Positions 58,251-64,000 of a DNA stretch of 64,000 nucleotides are shown piece by piece. Made by a program: the position numbers and the translations under genes. The notes below the pieces were generated by a model. It worked only from the letters and a program-made list of their open reading frames with translations, did no database searches and was not told where the DNA came from. The stretch is from the NCBI GenBank assembly GCA_030761205.1, contig JAULJL010000005.1, forward strand, positions 8,395,501 to 8,459,500, read 5' to 3'. The DNA is from Fremontodendron californicum (Eukaryota > Streptophyta > Magnoliopsida > Malvales > Malvaceae). How positions within the stretch are numbered: position 1 is the stretch's first letter; every line of letters begins with the position of its first letter.

Positions 58251-60344
58251 ATACGAAAATGACTAGTTTTTAATATTTATGAAGATATCATACTAAAGAG
58301 AAAAAGACTAAAAGAGTGCTTCAAATTTTAGATCTTAAACGTTTTGAGAAATGATAGCAAAGGCTTCTAAATCAAGCTTGAATTGTTATTTATTGTGCAA
58401 GATTTTGGTTAAAACAAATTGATAAAGGTGAAAGTTAGCATAAGATGAGTGAAAGAAAATATAAAACTATAAAAAGGATTAAAAGACATCTCATCTCTAC
58501 TATATTAAAAGACATAATTGAGTTGATATAAGAAGTTAATCGGACACCAACTCAATTGAAAAAAAATGCAAAAAAAACTAAAAAATTTATTATTTAAAAA
58601 TATATATATATACCAAGGTTATTGATGACTTTTCCATTTTTATCTAATTTTTATTTTCAAAAAATTTATCAATTTTTTTTTCTAAAACTACCTTTTTTTT
58701 AAAAAAACTACACCCACTTCTTTAAAAAAAAAAAAATATATCCATATTTACAAGTTACAAATTACCTACTAATAAATTTTTTTATTAACTCATTTTTTTT
58801 TTTCATTTATCTACATAGTGGGTGTGCCATAATCTAGTGTATTTTAAGTGAACTTTTTAAAGATTAGTGACAAAATTCAATCAAATGAAAGTATAGTGAT
58901 CTTAATTTCAAAAGTATAATGACAAATATCAATCAAAATAAAATATAATGATAAATTTTAATATCTATTTATATTTCGATGATAAATTTATCTTTTAACT
59001 CATTATTCTGTCGGCCTTTTAACTTTACTTTTTGTTAATTTATTTAATATTTTTTAATTAAAACTCCACTTAAATTTATCCTTAATTTTCATTTGTGTTC
59101 ATTCAATGTTAGTAATTATCTAATTGCACCTTAATATTTGCAATAAGCTATATTTATTTATTTATTTGATAATTTTAATACTCTTAAAGCCAATTGAAGT
59201 TTGTTTGGCAACATCCATCTATGGTTATCCTAACACAAATTCATCACGCAATTATGATGCTAAGGTACTACAAAAATCTTACACCAACTATTAATATTTT
59301 TGTCTGCTAATTGTGTTTCAATGTTAAATTAAATAGTATATTAAGAGTAGATTTGGTTGGTATTTTTAATTTTTTTGTTATTAGTATTTTATTTTTAGTT
59401 CATTTTTATTTTTGATATTAGAAAACAAAAAGTAAAAGTACCAAACAAATGAAGCTTAAATAAACATATGATATTGTGATTTTTTAATTAAATAGGATAA
59501 AAGAAAATATAAATTAGTGTTTGATTGGTCATCCACTGTAAATATATGCATGCATCTAATTAAGTGAAATTTACAAGTTGATATGAAATCCTACCTTAAC
59601 ACATGACTAAATTTTGAATATGATTTTCTTTGCGGTTGCTTAGTTGACTGAGATTGTTTTTTATATGTAATTTATTTGATTGTGGTTTTCTATTTTAGAT
59701 ACTCATAAATTTTGGATATGGTTTAAAATTTATTATTTTGGTATTTGAGATTACAAAAACTTGAATTTTAATTATTAAAATTAAATGTCTAGTATTTTAT
59801 CAAAAAATCACAACGACGGTTAAACTTTATGCATGTTTATTTCTTATGAATTTTGAGACACCTATAATATGAGTAAAAAAAATAAAAAATTATGTTCTAA
59901 AATAAAGAAAAAAGTTATGTGATGACTGATAATTTTTTTTTTTAAAAGGTTATGTGATTAATGGACAGTATTTTTAATAAAGGTGAAATTAAATAAAATT
60001 GACATATTTATTTTATATTTTTGTTATTACTTTATTTTTTATATTTTGGTAATTTTTTTACATTAAAATTTGTCAAATATTTAAGTAAAAGTATAAATAT
60101 AAATTTCTCTTTTTTTTTTTGGGTTTAAAGCAAGTGATATTTTCCCGGTTTTTATTGATGGATTTCTCTTGTTGCTATTTTTTTTTTTTAAAGTCGGTGA
60201 TGTTTTTCTAGAGAAGAAATAAAATGAAAAAAAAAATAGAAAAATCCAACTTAATTGTCAGGTTGGAAAATCTTGCCACATGTAAAACTTTTGCAACTTG
60301 GCAATCGTTAGCGAAGTTGATAACGCATGTGATGCATCAATTTA
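58251..60344. other. AT-rich intergenic sequence, no feature seen
   Basis: Homopolymer runs only; no coding, RNA or terminal-repeat signal recognised. Confidence 0.5.
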
Positions 60345-60618
60345 AAAATGTTAATGAGTGGGATTGGATTGTAATTTATTTTTTTTTTTAATTTTTTTAT
60401 TTAAGTTTGATTTGGATCGAATTTGGATAGATTCAAAAATTCGTTTTATTGTTTAAAAAAATATTTTATATTTTATAATTAAAAAAATATTTTTTTATTA
60501 AATAATAATTTCAGTCGAATCGGACCGACTCGAATTAAGAAAATTTATATCTAAAGCTGACCCAATACGGGTCAAACTATTGAGCAGAACAAATAATCCG
60601 ATCCTTAAACAGATCTAT
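60345..60618. mobile_element. hAT-like MITE with GGATCGGAT ends, copy 2
   Basis: It has GAGTGGGATTGGATTG on the left and AATCCGATCCTTAAACAGAT on the right, with CGAATCGGACCGACTCG inside, matching the copy at 52450-52743. Confidence 0.65.
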
Positions 60619-62340
60619 ACATCGTATGTTCCCACAATTCTATGACAATTTATCAAAAATAAAAAAAAAAGTTAAAAAAAAAAAGATATCCTTAAATAAA
60701 ATTTTAATCTTGATTTGAGCAATTGACTTTTTCTTTAACTCTCATATAAACTCGGACCAAGCCAAATTTTTTTATTTTGGAAGACCGTCCAATATATACA
60801 TGATTAGTAAAAATTAAAATAGCATATGAGATATAATTCATTTATTTATGAATGTAAACCTTATAAAAAAGTCAAATGGTTAAAAAAGAAAAAAAAGTTA
60901 AGAAAATCGATCGCATAATTAATTTTGTATAAAGATGATATTACTTTAAATTTCTTTAATTGTTTTTATTATTAGCATAGAAAGAGAGTACTAATTTACA
61001 CACTATAATTGATGATCTAATGTATTATTTGATTCATTGAGAAAAAAAATAATTTAAGGAAGTAAATGATTATGTATAATAATATTTAATTAAATAAAAA
61101 AGTAAAGATAATTAAATTAATGATGAGGTCTAAAAAGTTTTAACATATTAATGCATAAATTTTACAAAGGAGGGGCCAAAATAAAAAAATCTTGGACAGC
61201 CAAAGTAGAATTTTACCATTTTCTTAGTTCAAATAAGCTCTTCTTAATTGGATTTTCAATAGTTAAGGGGATCACATTAAGATCCAATCCATTATTTCTG
61301 ATTAATATATTTATTATTATCATTTATATGTATAAACTTTATTAATTAATTGTGAAAATTATATTTATAAATGATAAATGTATTAAAAATTTATGAACTG
61401 AAGTGAAAAGTAATAAAGGAGAACCGAATTCAGAAGATTAAGCCATACGAGCCCCTAATTTCGACCTTGGATGTAAAAGAAAATTGATTTCAAAATAATT
61501 TTTTTAAATATGCAATGCACATTATTTTGTCTTATTCTTTATAGGGTAAATTTGTATATATATATATATATATAATTATAATTATAATTATAATTATTTT
61601 TTTCCTTAAAAAGGATTTTTCTTTTTTGTTATTTGTATGTTGGAATTTTGTGAAGTATTAGAAAAATACCTTATTGCCTTTTTTTTCCTTCTACCTTGTT
61701 GTTATTTGTCTCTTCCAAATTCCAAAAGTAGGAGTATTATTTTATATATATTATTATATATTTTTAATTATCATGAATATATTTATGATAATTTTATAAC
61801 ATTTTTTATCATCATACATATTATTTAAAATAAAAATATTATTTTTATTTAAAAAATATAATTCATTCTCATGTAATTTAGCATAAAATAGGTTGTTAAT
61901 AGTGGTACATGTATGTTATCATAATGATTTTTATGTTATCTTATAATAATATCTTATCAAATAATTTATATCAAATTATATAATCTTTTATGGTTATACA
62001 TGTTATTTTTAAGGTAAATGTATAATTTTTTAAATCTTATCATGTGATTTTTTAAAAATATATAAAATAAATAATTGATGTATATATTATATTATAATAA
62101 TTTATACACTGTATTATAACACTATATTTACGAAGTGTACTTTCCTCTTCCATATGCCCACAGTTGAACTTTCTAGCTCTACTCGTAACTCACCTCCTTT
62201 TTCTTTTTCCTTTTTTTTTTTTTTATTGAAAAACCTTGCAGTTAGTTTATTTATTTTGTTTTTATAAATTCTTATATATATATATATAAATATATTTCTT
62301 GAGAATAGAGATTTCTAAGTGATTCTTCCAAAAAGAGTAA
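60619..62340. other. AT-rich intergenic sequence with a (TA)n tract
   Basis: Short (TA)n at 61553-61574 followed by (TAAT)n. No gene seen. Confidence 0.5.
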
Positions 62341-62731
62341 GGCCTCGTTTACCATTGCTTCTGGCACAGTTTTTGAGGTAAAAAATTATTTTTCACCGCA
62401 AACGCAATGCTAAACAGATAAAAAAAATTGGCTTATGCTGTTGAAACCGTGGTTTGAAAAGGCAAACCAAAAAGCCAAAAAATATAGCTTTTGGGCTTTA
62501 AAAGCTGACTTTTGGATAAAATGATTTTATTATCCTCACATCTCTACACTTTTCTTATTTTAAACATATCTTTTTTTGACATTTCAATTTCCTACAACAC
62601 TTTTTCACAACAATACTAAACACTTAAAAGTTTTTAAACCACATTTTTTCACCACACTTTATAAACACACTTTTTCAACTCAAGTTTTTTTCAATCCGTA
62701 GTTTTTTCTAACAGCAATGCTAAACTAGGTG
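62341..62731. mobile_element. MITE (about 390 bp)
   Basis: The left end GGCCTCGTTTACCATTGCTT pairs with a right end whose reverse complement is CACCTAGTTTAGCATTGCTG. The inverted similarity continues into runs of GTTTTTT/AAAAAAC. TAA precedes the left end, but I could not confirm a duplication on the right, so superfamily and exact right boundary are open. Confidence 0.65.
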
Positions 62732-63023
62732 TTGTTACAATTAGTTATAAACTTACAAGTGTAATTTTTTGTTTTCAAAATTGAAGATTATGTATTTTAT
62801 ATAAACTAATTAAAACTATATCCACAATCATGATGTTTACATTTCGAGTAAATTATCTTTTTGATTATTTAATATTTAAAAATGTTGTTATTTTGATTTT
62901 TCAACTGTTAAAAGATAACGAATCTCTCATGTATTCTAGACTTTTGTATCAGCTAGCATTTTGTAACATCTAGGAAGACATGGTGATATGAAATGATTCA
63001 TTATCTTTTAACAACCGAATAAT

Positions 63024-63323
63024 TAGATCTATTTAACGAATTATTAATTTGATTTGATAAATTCGATTTGAATTAAGTTAAGCCTGAGATAAAATATTTT
63101 AAATTCGAATTAGATTGGTCTGATTCAAATTAATATTTAATAAATAATATTATTTTTATTTAAATTTAATTATAAAAATATAAAAATATTAATATAAAAT
63201 ATTTTAATATATTTTAAATAATAAAATAGATTTTTTGAGTTGACGGTTGGGTCAAACCGAATCTTGAACTAATAAATTTTTTATTATTCAAATTTGATCC
63301 AGTCCAATCCATGAACAACTCTA
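63024..63323 (-). mobile_element. hAT-like MITE with GGATCGGAT ends, copy 3 (inverted)
   Basis: The left end is TAGATCTATTTAACG; the reverse complement of the right end is TAGAGTTGTTCATGGATTGG. The flanks CGAATAAT and CGAAAAAC may be a decayed 8-bp duplication (6 of 8 match). Confidence 0.62.
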
Positions 63324-64000
63324 CGAAAAACCAAACAACAATATTTATAAATATTATTAAAACATTAATTAATGAAGCGTTAATATATATTAACGAGACT
63401 TACAATTTTTTTTAATTGAAATAAAATTACGAATTTTCTTTTTGTAATTTGTTCTCAAGAAGAAATAAAAAATTAAAAACTCTGATAATAAGTACCTATA
63501 GCATTAATTAAAAATTATTAAAATATTATTTTAAAAAAATTATATTTGTTGTATTTTTTAATCAAAAAATTTTAAAAATACATTAATTGTAATTTAAAAA
63601 ATTATTTTAACTTGTGTTGCTGGACAGCTTTTAACATTTCAAAGTTAAAACCCTTCAAAATTAAAAGGTAAAATGATTAATTGATTTCTTTTTTTGCACA
63701 TAAAATCCTTTATTTACTTAAACCTTGACAGCCAATTTAAAGCTGTAGTGGGTCCTAACCAATTAAAAACCCGACAATTAAAAAAAAAACTATATTTATG
63801 AAAAAAAGTTTTGACAAAATTATAAAACCAAAAAGTAAAAATATATATAAATAAAAGAGTTTGTTTTTTATATATTATTTTTGAAAATTTTAAAATTTAA
63901 ATTTTATAAATGAGATTAATAAATCAATAATCATTTTTTTATTATGTTAATTTTTTAATTTTTTTTTAATTTTATAAATAAAATTAAAAAATTATTAAAT
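63324..64000. other. AT-rich sequence to the window end, no feature seen
   Basis: Very AT-rich, with no recognisable gene or repeat termini. Confidence 0.5.

Overview
The window is nuclear DNA of a flowering plant, most likely a eudicot. It is very AT-rich, genes are sparse and rich in introns, and most of the recognisable sequence is plant transposable elements: Ty3/gypsy, L1-type LINEs, hAT, PIF/Harbinger, Mutator-like, CACTA, probable Helitron and a tRNA-derived SINE. I cannot name the species from the sequence.

Only two host genes can be supported, both on the minus strand. The first is a 254-residue GT-A-fold (GT8-like) glycosyltransferase-like protein (CDS 24191-24955) with an apparent intron in its 5' UTR. 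The second is a complete gene for origin recognition complex subunit 3, ORC3 (33602-46403). I could assign 17 coding exons to it, with matching phases and canonical GT-AG splice sites, giving a 731-residue protein. Upstream of its ATG lie a strong E2F-type site and a telo-box, which fits a gene expressed at G1/S.

Layout. 1-2813: tail of a chromovirus-like Ty3/gypsy element and its complete 3' LTR. 3345-11567: nested insertions. An old plus-strand LINE (B) was split by a 5-kb minus-strand LINE (A), its 3' UTR was hit by a 1.87-kb non-autonomous hAT, and that hAT holds a 260-bp hAT MITE. 13225-22850: a Harbinger element with internal 177-bp tandem repeats, a Mutator-like MITE inside an older MITE, a lone CACTA end, and further MITEs. 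24191-25740: the glycosyltransferase-like gene. 27969-31142: a probable Helitron containing a foldback Mutator-like element, which itself contains a SINE. 31715-32130: a MITE with about 65-bp TIRs. 33602-46530: ORC3 and its promoter, with small TEs in two introns. 47139-53205: Harbinger and hAT relics and other MITEs. 53232-56777: a 5'-truncated LINE (C) whose 1167-codon ORF is still open. 57297-64000: MITE relics and AT-rich sequence.

The two host genes show no functional link to each other. The main value of the window is the record of nested insertions. Several insertion events can be checked inside the window from target-site duplications, a paralogous empty site, or the opposite arm of an inverted repeat. 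I found no CRISPR, operon, rRNA or intact tRNA gene, and no convincing undescribed multi-gene system.
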